Part shown: one piece after another, positions 17,919 to 27,308 of the stretch | Layout: the number at the start of each line of letters is the position of its first letter | Position numbering within the stretch: the first letter of the stretch is position 1 | Assembly: GCF_030687495.1 (NCBI RefSeq) | Contig: NZ_CP117435.1 | Span: 2,856,501-2,920,500, forward strand | Reading direction: 5' to 3' | DNA: 64,000 nt | DNA from: Pseudomonas sp. FP453 | GTDB taxonomy: Bacteria > Pseudomonadota > Gammaproteobacteria > Pseudomonadales > Pseudomonadaceae | Program-made: the position numbers and the translations under genes | Notes under the pieces: generated by a model | Told to the model about the DNA's origin: nothing | What the model saw: only the letters and a program-made list of their open reading frames with translations | The model's database searches: none

Positions 17919-19643
17919 ATGAAATACCAACCCTTCAGCCGTACCCTGATCGCCACTGCGCTGGTGTTGACGGTCAGCGGTGTGCAAGCCGCGTCGCAAG
18001 CCCCAGTGGCGGGCGAAAATGGCATGGTGGTCACCGCCCAGCATTTGGCCACCCATGTGGGCGTGGATGTGCTCAAGGCCGGCGGCAACGCAGTGGACGC
18101 GGCCGTGGCCGTGGGTTACGCATTGGCGGTGGTGTACCCGGCAGCAGGCAACCTCGGCGGCGGCGGTTTCATGACCGTGCAACTGGCGGACGGGCGCAAG
18201 ACCTTCCTCGACTTCCGCGAAAAAGCCCCGCTGGCCGCTACGGCCAATATGTACCTGGATAAAGACGGCAACGTCATCGAAGGCCTCAGCGCCAAGGGCC
18301 ACCTGGCCGTCGGCGTGCCGGGCACCGTTTCGGGCATGGAACTGGCCCTGAGCAAGTACGGCACCCTCAAGCGCGCCCAGGTGATTGCCCCGGCGATCAA
18401 GCTCGCGGAAAACGGCTTTGCCCTGGAGCAGGGCGATATCGATCTGTTGCACACCGCCACCGGCGAGTTTCAAAAAGATAAAGACCTGCGCGGGATCTTC
18501 CTGCACAACGGCCAGCCGATGCAGGTCGGCCAGAAGTTGGTGCAGAAAGACCTGGCCAAGACCCTCAAGGAAATCTCGGCCAAGGGCAGCGACGGTTTCT
18601 ATAAAGGCTGGGTAGCCAAGGCGCTGGTGGACTCCAGCCAGGCGGGCAAAGGCATCATCACCCAGGCCGACCTGGACAAGTACAAGACCCGCGAACTGGC
18701 GCCCATCGAGTGCGACTACCGTGGCTACCACGTGGTCTCGGCACCGCCGCCGAGCTCCGGTGGCGTGGTGATCTGCCAGATCATGAACATCCTCGAAGGC
18801 TACCCGATGGCCGACCTTGGCTATCACTCGGCCCAGGGCCTGCACTACCAGATCGAAGCCATGCGCCACGCCTACGTGGACCGCAACAGCTACCTTGGCG
18901 ACCCGGATTTCGTGAAGAACCCCATCGCCCACCTGCTGGACAAGGACTACGCCGCCAAGCTGCGCGCCGCCATCGAACCGCAAAAGGCCGGGGATTCCCA
19001 GGCGATCAAGCCGGGCGTCTCGCCCCATGAAGGCAACAACACCACCCACTATTCCATCGTCGACAAGTGGGGCAACGCGGTCTCGGTCACCTACACCCTC
19101 AACGACTGGTTCGGTGCGGGCGTGATGGCGAGCAAGACCGGGGTGATCCTCAACGATGAAATGGACGACTTCACCGTCAAGGTCGGCGTGCCGAACATGT
19201 ACGGGCTGGTGCAGGGTGAAGCCAACGCCATTGCTCCGGGCAAGGCGCCGCTGTCGTCGATGAGCCCGACCATCGTGACCAAGGATGGCAAGGCGGTGAT
19301 GGTGGTGGGCACGCCGGGTGGCAGTCGCATCATTACCGCGACGTTGCTGACGATCCTGAACGTCATCGACTACAAGATGAACATCCAGGAAGCTGTCGAC
19401 GCGCCGCGCTTCCACCAGCAGTGGATGCCGGAAACCACCAACCTTGAGACCTTTGCGGTGAGCCCGGATACGCAGAAGATCCTCGAAAGCTGGGGCCATA
19501 AGTTTGCCGGGCCGCAGGATGCCAACCACTTGGCGGCGATTCTCGTGGGTGCGCCGTCGCTGGGGGGCAAACCGGTGGGGAACAATCGCTTCTACGGGGC
19601 GAATGATCCGCGTCGTAACACCGGCCTGTCACTGGGCTACTAA
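17919..19643 (+). CDS. ggt: Gamma-glutamyltransferase
   Basis: A 574-aa periplasmic N-terminal-nucleophile hydrolase that removes or transfers the gamma-glutamyl group of glutathione. A cleavable signal peptide is seen (LIATALVLTVSGVQA at about 10-24). The large subunit has GGNAVDAAVAVGYALAVVYP, GGGGFMTVQLADG and FREKAPLAAT. Autocleavage is expected before Thr375 in GNNTTHYSIVDKWGNAVS, giving the small subunit with the nucleophile. Later blocks are DWFGAGVMASKTGVILNDEMDDF, PLSSMSPTIV and GTPGGSRIITA. Length is typical. It stands alone between the secretion-domain gene and a REP element; no partner operon is visible. Confidence 0.95.
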   Translation: MKYQPFSRTLIATALVLTVSGVQAASQAPVAGENGMVVTAQHLATHVGVDVLKAGGNAVDAAVAVGYALAVVYPAAGNLGGGGFMTVQLADGRKTFLDFREKAPLAATANMYLDKDGNVIEGLSAKGHLAVGVPGTVSGMELALSKYGTLKRAQVIAPAIKLAENGFALEQGDIDLLHTATGEFQKDKDLRGIFLHNGQPMQVGQKLVQKDLAKTLKEISAKGSDGFYKGWVAKALVDSSQAGKGIITQADLDKYKTRELAPIECDYRGYHVVSAPPPSSGGVVICQIMNILEGYPMADLGYHSAQGLHYQIEAMRHAYVDRNSYLGDPDFVKNPIAHLLDKDYAAKLRAAIEPQKAGDSQAIKPGVSPHEGNNTTHYSIVDKWGNAVSVTYTLNDWFGAGVMASKTGVILNDEMDDFTVKVGVPNMYGLVQGEANAIAPGKAPLSSMSPTIVTKDGKAVMVVGTPGGSRIITATLLTILNVIDYKMNIQEAVDAPRFHQQWMPETTNLETFAVSPDTQKILESWGHKFAGPQDANHLAAILVGAPSLGGKPVGNNRFYGANDPRRNTGLSLGY

Positions 19644-19650
19644 AAAAACC

Positions 19651-19740
19651 TGTGGGAGCGGGCTTGCCCGCGATGGCGGTGTGTCAGCCACAGATGTATT
19701 CACTGGACCTCCGCAATCGCGGGCAAGCCCGCTCCCACAT
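19651..19740. repeat. Paired inverted REP elements (BIME-like)
   Basis: The sequence opens with GTGGGAGCGGGCTTGCCCGC and ends with its reverse complement GCGGGCAAGCCCGCTCCCAC, around a 40-base spacer. This is a typical Pseudomonas REP pair. It follows the ggt stop by 8 bases and could stabilise or terminate that transcript. Confidence 0.9.
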
Positions 19741-19752
19741 TGAAGCTCCGTG

Positions 19753-20277
19753 TTATGGCTGGAGTAGGTGTTCGACTGCTGAAAACGCCGCCCGCCGGCG
19801 TTCTTCCCAATCCCCGCGAATCACCCGCACAGGCTGTCGATGCGCCCGCATCCACTCCAGGCTACCCTGGAAAAACGCCTGGCGATCCGCCAATTGCGGC
19901 TGGCAACGCTGCCCATCCGCGGTCCACTCCACATCCTCCGGTGACAGCAGCAAGTGCAGGTCGTAGTGACGGGCCAGCAGTTCGCTGTCGAGCCATGCCG
20001 GGTAGTCGCCGAACAGGACCTGGCTCCAGAGCTTGTTGGTGAGCAAATGCGTATCGAGGATCAGCAGGCGCGGCTGTTGCGCGCGGGCGGCATCTTCCCA
20101 GGCCAATTGGCCGTCGGCGATGGCCGGGATGTCGGCCAGGGTGGTGTCGCGTTGATGGTGGTCGATGAAGTGACGCACGTATTCGCCGACCATCAGTCCG
20201 CCGAAATGCGCGTGCAATTCAGCGGCGAGCCAGCTTTTACCGCTGGATTCGGGACCGGCCAGTACCACCACCTTCAT
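19753..20277 (-). CDS. NadR-type nucleotide kinase (AAA family)
   Basis: A 174-aa P-loop kinase like the C-terminal ribosylnicotinamide kinase domain of NadR. The Walker A motif is GPESSGKSWLA at about residues 8-18. It also has GEYVRHF, a LADIPAIADGQLAWED block and the Walker B-like LLILDTHLLTNKLWSQ. No adenylyltransferase or repressor domain of full NadR is present. It would phosphorylate nicotinamide riboside to NMN. The ATG overlaps the pnuC stop (ATGA), so transporter and kinase are coupled and form a short salvage operon that traps imported riboside. A longer frame begins upstream inside pnuC, but MKVVVLAGPESSG is the natural start. Confidence 0.85.
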   Translation of the reverse strand: MKVVVLAGPESSGKSWLAAELHAHFGGLMVGEYVRHFIDHHQRDTTLADIPAIADGQLAWEDAARAQQPRLLILDTHLLTNKLWSQVLFGDYPAWLDSELLARHYDLHLLLSPEDVEWTADGQRCQPQLADRQAFFQGSLEWMRAHRQPVRVIRGDWEERRRAAFSAVEHLLQP

Positions 20278-20837
20278 GATTGCAACGCCGGGTCGGCGCG
20301 CCATTCACGCCAGCCTTGTACGGCGATCACGGTGAACAAGGCGTAGAGGGCGGCGGTGAGGTAGAGGCCTTTATAGAGGAACAGGCCGACGAAGATCACA
20401 TCCACGGCTATCCACAGCGGCCAGCATTGCACGCGTTTTTGTGCCATCCACAGTTGCGCCACCAGGCTGAAGCCGGTGAGGGCGGCGTCGAGCCAGGGTT
20501 GTGCGGCGTCGGTCCAGTGGGCCATGGCGGCGCCCAGCAGCAGGCTGCCCACGGCGCCTACGCCAAGGCTGGCGATGATGGCCGGCACCCCCAGGCTCGT
20601 GACCTGACGGCCTTGCTTGACCTCGCCGGCGCGGGTCCACTGCCACCAGCCGTACAGCTGCAACACGGCGTAGACCACTTGCAGGAGCATGTCGGAATAG
20701 AGTTTGACGTCGTAGAACACCCAGGTGTAGAGCAGCACCATGATCAGGCCGATGGGCCAGCACCAAGGGTTTTGTTTGACCGTCAGCCAGACAGCGATCA
20801 CCCCCAGGGCGGCGGCGAACAGTTCAAGCCCGGACAT
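20274..20837 (-). CDS. pnuC: Nicotinamide riboside transporter PnuC
   Basis: A 187-aa inner-membrane protein with about seven helices. Family motifs are LTVKQNPWCWPIGLIMV near the N-terminus, YSDMLLQVVYAVLQLYGWWQW (the WxW riboside-binding block) and WPLWIAVDVIFVGLFLYKGLY. PnuC moves nicotinamide riboside by facilitated diffusion, so it needs a kinase to retain the substrate. That kinase gene overlaps its stop by four bases. Start ATG 20837 has AAGGA 6 bases upstream. Confidence 0.92.
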   Translation of the reverse strand: MSGLELFAAALGVIAVWLTVKQNPWCWPIGLIMVLLYTWVFYDVKLYSDMLLQVVYAVLQLYGWWQWTRAGEVKQGRQVTSLGVPAIIASLGVGAVGSLLLGAAMAHWTDAAQPWLDAALTGFSLVAQLWMAQKRVQCWPLWIAVDVIFVGLFLYKGLYLTAALYALFTVIAVQGWREWRADPALQS

Positions 20838-20931
20838 GGCGGTTCCTTGGAGGAGTGGGAGAGGGCGGGGATTGTAACCAGAGGCGTGCAATCTACAAAA
20901 CACTGAGCACTGTCTGTGGGACCTGCTCTTA

Positions 20932-21018
20932 TGTGGGAGCTGGCTTGCCTGCGATGGCATCACCCTGGTCTGGCTGAAAGACCGAGGTGCCTGCATCGCA
21001 GGCAAGCCAGCTCCCACA
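20932..21018. repeat. Paired inverted REP elements
   Basis: GTGGGAGCTGGCTTGCCTGC at the left and its reverse complement GCAGGCAAGCCAGCTCCCAC at the right flank a spacer of about 45 bases. It is the same repeat class as 19651-19740 with a slightly different core. It lies upstream of pnuC and just past the end of the chemoreceptor gene. Confidence 0.88.
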
Positions 21019-21030
21019 CTTGAAGCAGTG

Positions 21031-22665
21031 TTAGACCTTGAATTGGCGGAGCAGGTCGTTGAGTTGTTCGCTCAGCGTGCGCAAGTGGGTACTGGCCACA
21101 CTCGACTGCTGCGCCGCCAACGCCGTGCTGTGGGACAACCCCGCCGCCTGGGTGACGTTCTGGTTGATGTCTTCCACCACATGGGCCTGTTGCAGCGTGG
21201 CGCTGGCAATCGACGCATTCAAGCCATTGAGATTACGCAACGCCTGGCCGATGGCCGTGAGGCTGGCGCCGGCCTGGCCGGCTTGTTCGATGGTCAGCTG
21301 CGAGGCGCTGTGGCTGTCGCTGATCACTTTGACCGCCGCTTCCGAGTGCCCTTGCAGGCGCTCGATCATGCCCTGGATCTCGGCGGTGGATTTTTGTGTG
21401 CGCTGGGCCAGCAATCGCACTTCATCGGCCACCACGGCAAACCCACGGCCTTGTTCACCGGCACGGGCGGCTTCGATGGCGGCGTTGAGGGCCAGCAGGT
21501 TGGTCTGGTCGGCGATGGAGCGGATCACTTCGAGCACGCTGCCGATCTGGGTGCTTTCCGCGGACAGTGTGCGCATCACCTCGACCGCCTGGCTGATAGT
21601 GCCGGAGAGTTGGTCGATCTGCTGCAAGCTGCCGTCGATGTTGACCTGGCCTTGCTGCGCCTGGGCCTGGGCGTCGCGCATTTCACTGGCGGCGTGTTCG
21701 GCGTTCTTGGCCACGTCCTGCACGCCGTAGGTGACCTCGTTGATCGCCGTGGCCACCAGTTCCATCTGTTGGGACTGCTGCTGGCTGCGGTCATGGGCCT
21801 GGGTGGCGTTGTTGCCCAGCTCGGTGGATGACTGGCCCAGGGCGTTGGCGCACACCTGCAACTGGCTGACCACCTGGCGCAACTTGGCGGTGAAGCTGTT
21901 GAAGTGGTGCGACAGCTGGGTCACTTCGTCGTGGCCGTGGGTGTCGAGGCTGCGGGTCAGGTCGCTTTCGCCGCTGGCGATGTTGCCCATGGCGTTCACC
22001 GCCGCTTGCAACGGGCGCACGATGCTGCGGGCGATCAGCGCCACCAGCAAGGCCATCACCACCGCAATGATCAGGCCGATCACCGAGGCTTTCCACACCT
22101 GGCCGGTGAACTCGGCCTGCACATCATCCACATACACGCCGGAGCCGATGATCCAGCCCCAGGGTTCGAACAGTTGGATGTAGGAGGTTTTCGCCACGGG
22201 CGCATCTGCCCCCGGCTTTGGCCAACGGTAGTTGACGATGCCGGCGCCCTTGGCCTTGGCCAGGATCACAAATTCGTTGAACACCGCAAAGCCATCCGGG
22301 TCGCGGATGGCCGAGAGGTTCTGGCCGTCCAGCTTGGGGTTGGCCGGGTGCATGATCATCACCGGCGTGAGGTCGTTGATCCAGAAGTAGTCGTCATGGT
22401 CGTAGCGCAGGCCACGCACCACGCTCAAGGCCTGCTTCTGCGCGGCGTCGCGGGTGAGGGCGCCGGTTTTCTCGAGGTTCTGGTAGTAGGCCAGCACACC
22501 GCTGGCGGTCTGCACCACGTGTTGGGTCTGCTGGCGCTTGGCCTGGTAGAGGTCGCCATGGATCTGCTTGAGCATCAACAGGCCCAAGGTCAACAACATC
22601 AACACGGCGACTATCAGGATCAGCCAGAGCCGGCGGCTGATCGACATGCTGCGCAAACTGTTCAT
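21031..22665 (-). CDS. Methyl-accepting chemotaxis protein with single Cache sensor
   Basis: A 544-aa membrane chemoreceptor. The first membrane helix is at 12-32 ([20 protein letters not shown]). The periplasmic single-Cache (sCache_2) domain is at 40-190, with [25 protein letters not shown] and [15 protein letters not shown] typical of that fold. The second helix is 192-215, followed by HAMP ([21 protein letters not shown]). The signalling hairpin carries the conserved tip [34 protein letters not shown]. Cache domains of this type often bind small organic acids; the ligand cannot be read from sequence. No cheB/cheR pentapeptide tail is seen. It is monocistronic, with a REP pair just past its end. 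Confidence 0.95.
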   Translation of the reverse strand: MNSLRSMSISRRLWLILIVAVLMLLTLGLLMLKQIHGDLYQAKRQQTQHVVQTASGVLAYYQNLEKTGALTRDAAQKQALSVVRGLRYDHDDYFWINDLTPVMIMHPANPKLDGQNLSAIRDPDGFAVFNEFVILAKAKGAGIVNYRWPKPGADAPVAKTSYIQLFEPWGWIIGSGVYVDDVQAEFTGQVWKASVIGLIIAVVMALLVALIARSIVRPLQAAVNAMGNIASGESDLTRSLDTHGHDEVTQLSHHFNSFTAKLRQVVSQLQVCANALGQSSTELGNNATQAHDRSQQQSQQMELVATAINEVTYGVQDVAKNAEHAASEMRDAQAQAQQGQVNIDGSLQQIDQLSGTISQAVEVMRTLSAESTQIGSVLEVIRSIADQTNLLALNAAIEAARAGEQGRGFAVVADEVRLLAQRTQKSTAEIQGMIERLQGHSEAAVKVISDSHSASQLTIEQAGQAGASLTAIGQALRNLNGLNASIASATLQQAHVVEDINQNVTQAAGLSHSTALAAQQSSVASTHLRTLSEQLNDLLRQFKV

Positions 22666-22861
22666 CGTCCTGTCACTCCGTGCTTTTTATAATTGTGGGC
22701 GCTGCATCGACTTTTACGCCTTGTCTGATAGGCTTTCGGCCTGTAATCGGAAAACCTGAGTACTGCCTGATTTTTCACGGGTTTTTTATACACCCGGCGT
22801 CAGTGAACCACTTAAAAAAGACTATCGAGGCCTGCCCCGCGCAGGACCTTTTGGGGGATGC

Positions 22862-23692
22862 ATGGATTTTTGGACCGCCATACAGGCATTGATTCTTGGC
22901 GTAGTGGAGGGGTTGACGGAGTTCCTGCCGATTTCCAGCACCGGTCACCAGATTATTGTCGCCGACCTGATCGGCTTCGGCGGCGAGCGTTTTGAAGCGT
23001 TCAACATCATTATTCAACTGGGCGCAATTCTTGCCGTGGTCTGGGAGTTCCGGCGCAAGATCCTCGACGTGGTCATCGGCCTGCCGACGCAGCGCAAGGC
23101 CCAGCGTTTCACGGTGAACCTGATCATCGCGGTGTTGCCGGCGGTGGTGCTGGGGGTGATTTTTGCCGACCTGATCAAACACTATCTGTTCAACCCGATC
23201 ACCGTGGCGGCCGCGTTGGTGGTGGGTGGCGTGATCATGTTGTGGGCGGAGCGGCGGCAACATGCGGTGCACGCCGAGACGGTCGATGACATCACCTGGA
23301 AAGACGCGCTCAAGGTCGGCCTGGCCCAGTGCCTGGCGATGATCCCGGGCACTTCCCGTTCCGGCGCGACGATTATCGGCGGCCTGTTGTTTGGCCTGTC
23401 ACGCAAGACCGCCACCGAGTTCTCGTTCTTCCTGGCCATGCCGACCATGGTCGGTGCGGCGCTGTACTCGGGCTACAAATACCGCGACCTGTTCCAGCCC
23501 GCCGACCTGCCGGTGTTTGCCATCGGCTTTGTGACTTCGTTCATCTTCGCGATGATTGCGGTCAAGGCCTTGCTCAAGTTCATCGCCAGCCACAGCTACG
23601 CAGCGTTTGCCTGGTACCGCATCGCGTTTGGCCTGGTGATCCTGGCGACCTGGCAGTTCGGCTGGATCGACTGGTCGGCGGTCAAGCCATGA
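22862..23692 (+). CDS. uppP: Undecaprenyl-diphosphatase
   Basis: A 276-aa polytopic membrane enzyme (BacA/UppP) that dephosphorylates undecaprenyl pyrophosphate, recycling the lipid carrier for peptidoglycan and O-antigen synthesis. Signature motifs are [17 protein letters not shown] (residues 14-30, catalytic Glu and Ser) and [19 protein letters not shown] (about 160-178, the second PGxSRSGAT box). About eight hydrophobic helices. It overlaps the following DUF1294 gene by four bases (ATGA). Confidence 0.96.
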   Translation: MDFWTAIQALILGVVEGLTEFLPISSTGHQIIVADLIGFGGERFEAFNIIIQLGAILAVVWEFRRKILDVVIGLPTQRKAQRFTVNLIIAVLPAVVLGVIFADLIKHYLFNPITVAAALVVGGVIMLWAERRQHAVHAETVDDITWKDALKVGLAQCLAMIPGTSRSGATIIGGLLFGLSRKTATEFSFFLAMPTMVGAALYSGYKYRDLFQPADLPVFAIGFVTSFIFAMIAVKALLKFIASHSYAAFAWYRIAFGLVILATWQFGWIDWSAVKP

Positions 23693-24072
23693 ACATCCAG
23701 CACCCGCGCCTGAAGGCCGCGGTTTTTCTGCTGTTGTGCGCCGCGCCGCTGCTGGGCTCGGTGTTGCTGTGGCATCGCGGCGAGACCGTGCTGCCGCTGG
23801 CGGCGTACGGCGTGGTCAGCGTGTTGGCGTTCTTTTTGTACTGGCGCGACAAGCGCCAGGCGCAGACCGAAGGCCGGCGCACCCCGGAAAACATCCTGCA
23901 CGCCGTCGAGCTGGCAGGCGGTTGGCCGGGGGCGTTGATTGCGCAGCAAGTGTTCCGGCACAAGACGCGCAAGGTGTCTTATCAGGTGCTGTTCTGGGCG
24001 ATTGTGCTGCTGCATCAGGTGTTCTGGCTGGACCAGCTGTTCCTCGGCGGCACCTTGCTGTCAATCCTCTAG
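23689..24072 (+). CDS. DUF1294 small membrane protein
   Basis: A 127-aa protein with three or four hydrophobic segments and the DUF1294 signature: [42 protein letters not shown], then [13 protein letters not shown]. The function of this family is unknown; it is often fused to a cold-shock domain elsewhere, but not here. It is translationally coupled to uppP. Its last 12 bases overlap the convergent MmcQ gene. Confidence 0.9.
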   Translation: MNIQHPRLKAAVFLLLCAAPLLGSVLLWHRGETVLPLAAYGVVSVLAFFLYWRDKRQAQTEGRRTPENILHAVELAGGWPGALIAQQVFRHKTRKVSYQVLFWAIVLLHQVFWLDQLFLGGTLLSIL

Positions 24073-24417
24073 CAGCAAGCCGATCTGCGTGCGCTTGGGC
24101 AGTTTGCTCACCACCAGTTGGTGGGAGCGCTGCAACAAGCCACGCAGTTCCTCGGCGCCCAGCGGGTAGGGCGTGTTCATGATGATCCACTGCGCACGCG
24201 CCAGGTACGGCGCCGGGTGGATGCCGGGGCGGTCGACGTGGCCGAGGAACAGGTCCTTGTCGACCTTGAACGCCAGCGACTCACCGCGCAGGTTTTGCAG
24301 GGCGAACATCTTGTTGCCGGCAATCGAAAATACGCGTACGCCGCCCCATTTGTAGTCCTCGCGCGCGCCGGGCAGGCTCAGGCAGAAACGCGCGACTTGT
24401 TCTTCGGTGATCTTCAT
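24061..24417 (-). CDS. MmcQ/YjbR family protein
   Basis: A 118-aa protein of the MmcQ/YjbR family (double-wing DNA-binding-like fold, exact role unknown). Typical sequence: CLSLPGAREDYKWGGVRVFSIAGNKMFAL, SLAFKVDKDLF, GIHPAPYLARAQWIIM. It overlaps the upstream LysR gene by four bases (ATG inside its stop), so the two share a minus-strand transcript. A longer open frame upstream is LysR antisense-frame noise. Confidence 0.9.
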   Translation of the reverse strand: MKITEEQVARFCLSLPGAREDYKWGGVRVFSIAGNKMFALQNLRGESLAFKVDKDLFLGHVDRPGIHPAPYLARAQWIIMNTPYPLGAEELRGLLQRSHQLVVSKLPKRTQIGLLLED

Positions 24418-25322
24418 AGCAGACGGTCTCCGCAACCCTTGAAGCCTTCTTCCAGATAGTCGATCCAGGCCCGGATGGCCGGCAATACGCCACGCCGATG
24501 GGGGTATACGGCTTGCAGCCAACCGCCCGGCAACGACCATTGTGGCAGCAGTTGCACCAGGCGGCCGCTGGCCAGTTCCTCTTCGCAATACATCATCGGC
24601 AGTACCGTAAAGCCCAGGCCCATGATTGCGCTGGCCTTGCGCACGATGAAGTCGTCGATGCCCAGGCGCGCCTCCATCACCAGTTCGTGGGGGTTGCCCT
24701 CGGGGTCGAGGATGCGTTGGTGGACCATGCGGTCCGGCTCCAGCGCGCCGAGCATGGGCAGTTGCTTGAGGTCGTCGAGGCTGTGGATCTGCTTGCCGTG
24801 CATAAACGCCGGGCTGGCCACCAGCACCGTCTGGGCCTGGCGCAGGCGTTTGGTCACCAGCAGCGGATCTTCATCCCCCAACTCTCGCACGCGCAGGGCC
24901 ACGTCGATGCCTTCGGCCACCAGGTCGACGCGGCGGTTGACCAGGGTCATTTCCAGTTGCACATGGGGATGGGCGGCGAGAAACCCGGCCACCAGTTCCG
25001 GCAGGATGTGCTGGGCCATGCCCACCGGGCAACTGACCCGCAGCCGTCCACGGGCTTCGCTGGACATGCTGGCCACGGCCTCGTCGGCCATCTCGGCCTC
25101 CAGCAGCATGGCCTGGCAGTGGCGCAGGTAGCGTTCGCCGACGGCGGTGAGGGTCAATTGCCGCGTGGTGCGTTGCAGCAAGCGGGCACCGAGGCGGTCT
25201 TCCAGCTCGGCAATGCGCCGTGACAGCCGTGACTTGGGGATGCCCAGCAGCCGGCCAGCGGCCGCGAAACCGCCGGCTTCGACGACTTTGGCGAAATAGT
25301 AGAGGTCGTTGAGGTCTTGCAT
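24414..25322 (-). CDS. LysR-type regulator divergent from azoR
   Basis: A 302-aa LysR-type regulator of the CrgA/DsdC-like group. The winged helix is at residues 1-60 (DLYYFAKVVEAGGFAAAGRLLGIPKSRLSRRIAELEDRLG, shown as the AAAGRLLGIPKSRLSR helix-turn-helix). The effector domain has GRLRVSCPVGMAQHILPEL and DVALRVRELGDEDPLLV. It is divergent from the azoreductase with 124 bases between, so it most likely senses a quinone, azo compound or electrophile and controls azoR. The palindrome at 25333-25352 lies 11 bases from its start. Start ATG 25322. Confidence 0.9.
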   Translation of the reverse strand: MQDLNDLYYFAKVVEAGGFAAAGRLLGIPKSRLSRRIAELEDRLGARLLQRTTRQLTLTAVGERYLRHCQAMLLEAEMADEAVASMSSEARGRLRVSCPVGMAQHILPELVAGFLAAHPHVQLEMTLVNRRVDLVAEGIDVALRVRELGDEDPLLVTKRLRQAQTVLVASPAFMHGKQIHSLDDLKQLPMLGALEPDRMVHQRILDPEGNPHELVMEARLGIDDFIVRKASAIMGLGFTVLPMMYCEEELASGRLVQLLPQWSLPGGWLQAVYPHRRGVLPAIRAWIDYLEEGFKGCGDRLL

Positions 25323-25332
25323 GGTCGGCCTA

Positions 25333-25352
25333 TTGTCCTGTCAGTGGGACAA
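25333..25352. promoter_or_regulatory. Inverted repeat in the LysR/azoR divergent promoter
   Basis: TTGTCC-TGTCAGTG-GGACAA, perfect 6-base arms, lies between the two divergent genes. It is a likely LysR-type binding site by symmetry and location. Confidence 0.5.
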
Positions 25353-25446
25353 ACTATCGCATTTCAGCTGGCTTATCGGCTATTGGTTTCATGCGTAGCA
25401 TCACCACCATCTGATCGCCACTGACGATCCTACTCGGAGCACTCAC

Positions 25447-26058
25447 ATGAAACTGTTGCACATCGATTCCAGCATCCTCGGCGACAACTCGGCCTCCCGT
25501 CAGCTCACCGCTGGCGTGGTCAAGGCCTGGCAAGCGGCTGAGCCGGGTGTGGAAGTGACCTACCGCGACCTGGCGAGCGAAGGCATCAGCCACTTTTCCG
25601 GCCTGACCCTGGGCGCGCTGGGCACCGCTGCCGAATTGCGTGACGCGGTGCAACAGCACGAGGCGCAACTGAGTGCTTCGTCGTTGGCCGAATTCATCGC
25701 GGCGGACGCGGTGGTGATCGGCGCGCCGATGTACAACTTCTCGGTGCCGTCCCAACTCAAGGCCTGGATCGACCGCATCGCTGTCGCCGGCCAGACCTTC
25801 CGCTACACCGAGGCCGGCCCTGAAGGCCTGTGCGGTGGCAAGAAGCTGATCATCGTCTCCACTGCCGGCGGCCTGCACGCTGGCCAGGCCAGCAACGTTG
25901 GCCACGAAGACTACCTGAAGCTGGTATTCGGCTTCCTTGGCATCACCGATATCGAGTTCGTCCGCGCCCAGGGCCTGGCCTACGGTGATGAAGTGCGCAA
26001 CAAGTCCCTGAGCGACGCCAACGTAGTGATCAACGAACAATTGTTCGCTGCCGCGTAA
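25447..26058 (+). CDS. azoR: FMN-dependent NADH:azo/quinone oxidoreductase
   Basis: A 203-aa flavodoxin-fold AzoR. It reduces quinones and azo bonds with NAD(P)H by a two-electron mechanism in the cytoplasm. FMN-binding signs: [17 protein letters not shown] near the N-terminus (phosphate loop), [18 protein letters not shown] (about 96-113) and STAGG near 139-143. The C-terminus ends with a helix containing ANVVINEQL. Length matches the family. It is probably regulated by the divergent LysR gene. Confidence 0.94.
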   Translation: MKLLHIDSSILGDNSASRQLTAGVVKAWQAAEPGVEVTYRDLASEGISHFSGLTLGALGTAAELRDAVQQHEAQLSASSLAEFIAADAVVIGAPMYNFSVPSQLKAWIDRIAVAGQTFRYTEAGPEGLCGGKKLIIVSTAGGLHAGQASNVGHEDYLKLVFGFLGITDIEFVRAQGLAYGDEVRNKSLSDANVVINEQLFAAA

Positions 26059-26269
26059 GGGTTGAGTAAAAGTTCGCTATTCCCCGTTTCATTCTGAAAA
26101 CGGGCGCCTAAACTCTGTATTCTGCTCGCCTTGAAAGCGATCGGAGTACGGAGTTTTTTCGTTTGTCCGCTGTCTTTTTAATATGGCCCAGGTTATGCAA
26201 GCTCGGGTTCAACACCCTGGACGTTTAATTCGACATGTCGGTTCTCACGCAACAAAGGTGGACATCCCC

Positions 26270-27308
26270 ATGATGCGTCTTTGTGCTGTTTTGGTTCTTT
26301 CCCTGCTCGGCGGCCTGGTTTCAGTGCATGCCGCGCCTGCGCCACACCCGCATTGGAGTGTGGGCTTTCATCGCATGACCTTTCTCGATCCGCTGGATTT
26401 GCAGCCGATGAAGGCCATCGCGTTCTACCCGTCCACCGATGTCGAGCACAGCACGCAGCTGGGCGCTTACCGCGTGGGCGCCGGTGAAGACGCCAAGGTT
26501 GCCATCGGCCGCTTCCCGATGCTGATGTTGTCCCACGGCAATACCGGCACACCGCTGGCCCTGCAATGACTTGGCCACCTCGCTGGCGCGCAAGGGTTTT
26601 GTGGTGGTGGCCGTGCTGCACCCCGGCGACAACTACAAGGACCACAGCCGCCTGGGCACGCTGAGCAATCTGTACGGGCGGCCGATCCAGATTTCCGAAG
26701 CGATTACTGCCACTCTCGGCGACCCGATGCTGTCGCCCTTCGTCAACGTCGATCAAGTCGGCGTGATCGGCTACTCGGCCGGTGGCGAGACGGCGCTGAT
26801 CCTCGCGGGCGCGAAGCCGGATTTCGACCGCCTGCGCCGCTATTGCCAGGAACGTCCTGAAGACCGCGACGCCTGCACCACCAAAGGCGAGTTGGTGGTC
26901 GACCGCGACGACCTGCAACCGCAAGCTGACCCACGCATTCACGCACTGATGCTGATGGCACCGCTCAGCCTGATGTTTGGCCGCCAGACCCTCGCCGATG
27001 TGCACGTGCCGGTGCTGCTCTACAGCGGCGACGGCGACAAGCTGGTGGCCGTGGACAAGAACGCCGCCGCCCTGGCGCGCAAGCTGCCGGAACCGCCGGA
27101 CTTCAAGCTGCTGGCTGGGGCGGGGCACTTTGTATTCATGGCACCCTGCGACAGCGATCAATTGCTGGCCATGCCGGCCATCTGTACCGATGCGGACGGT
27201 GTCGACCGCGAAGGCATCCATCGCAACCTGATCTCCGAGGCGGGGCGGTTCTTCAGCCACACCCTGGGGCAATCCACCCGCGCCGGCTTGCAGACCGCTG
27301 ATCAGTAG
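26270..27308 (+). pseudogene. Secreted alpha/beta hydrolase (dienelactone-hydrolase/PAF-AH-like), frameshifted
   Basis: Signal peptide at residues 1-23 (LCAVLVLSLLGGLVSVHA), then the hydrolase core. The oxyanion strand is FPMLMLSHGNTG, the nucleophile elbow GYSAGGETAL, the acid is in LYSGDGDKLV and the catalytic His in AGAGHFVFMAP. All three catalytic residues are present. The frame is broken at 26565-26571: the sequence CTGCAATGACTT gives a stop right after PLALQ. Removing one A restores PLALHDLATSLARKGF, and the protein would be about 345 aa. Start ATG 26270 has AAAGGTGG upstream. Either a young pseudogene or a base-call error. Substrate unknown. Confidence 0.8.

Noticed and set aside
17697..19529. 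Long minus-strand frame opposite ggt
   Set aside because: Antisense shadow; the plus strand encodes a complete gamma-glutamyltransferase.
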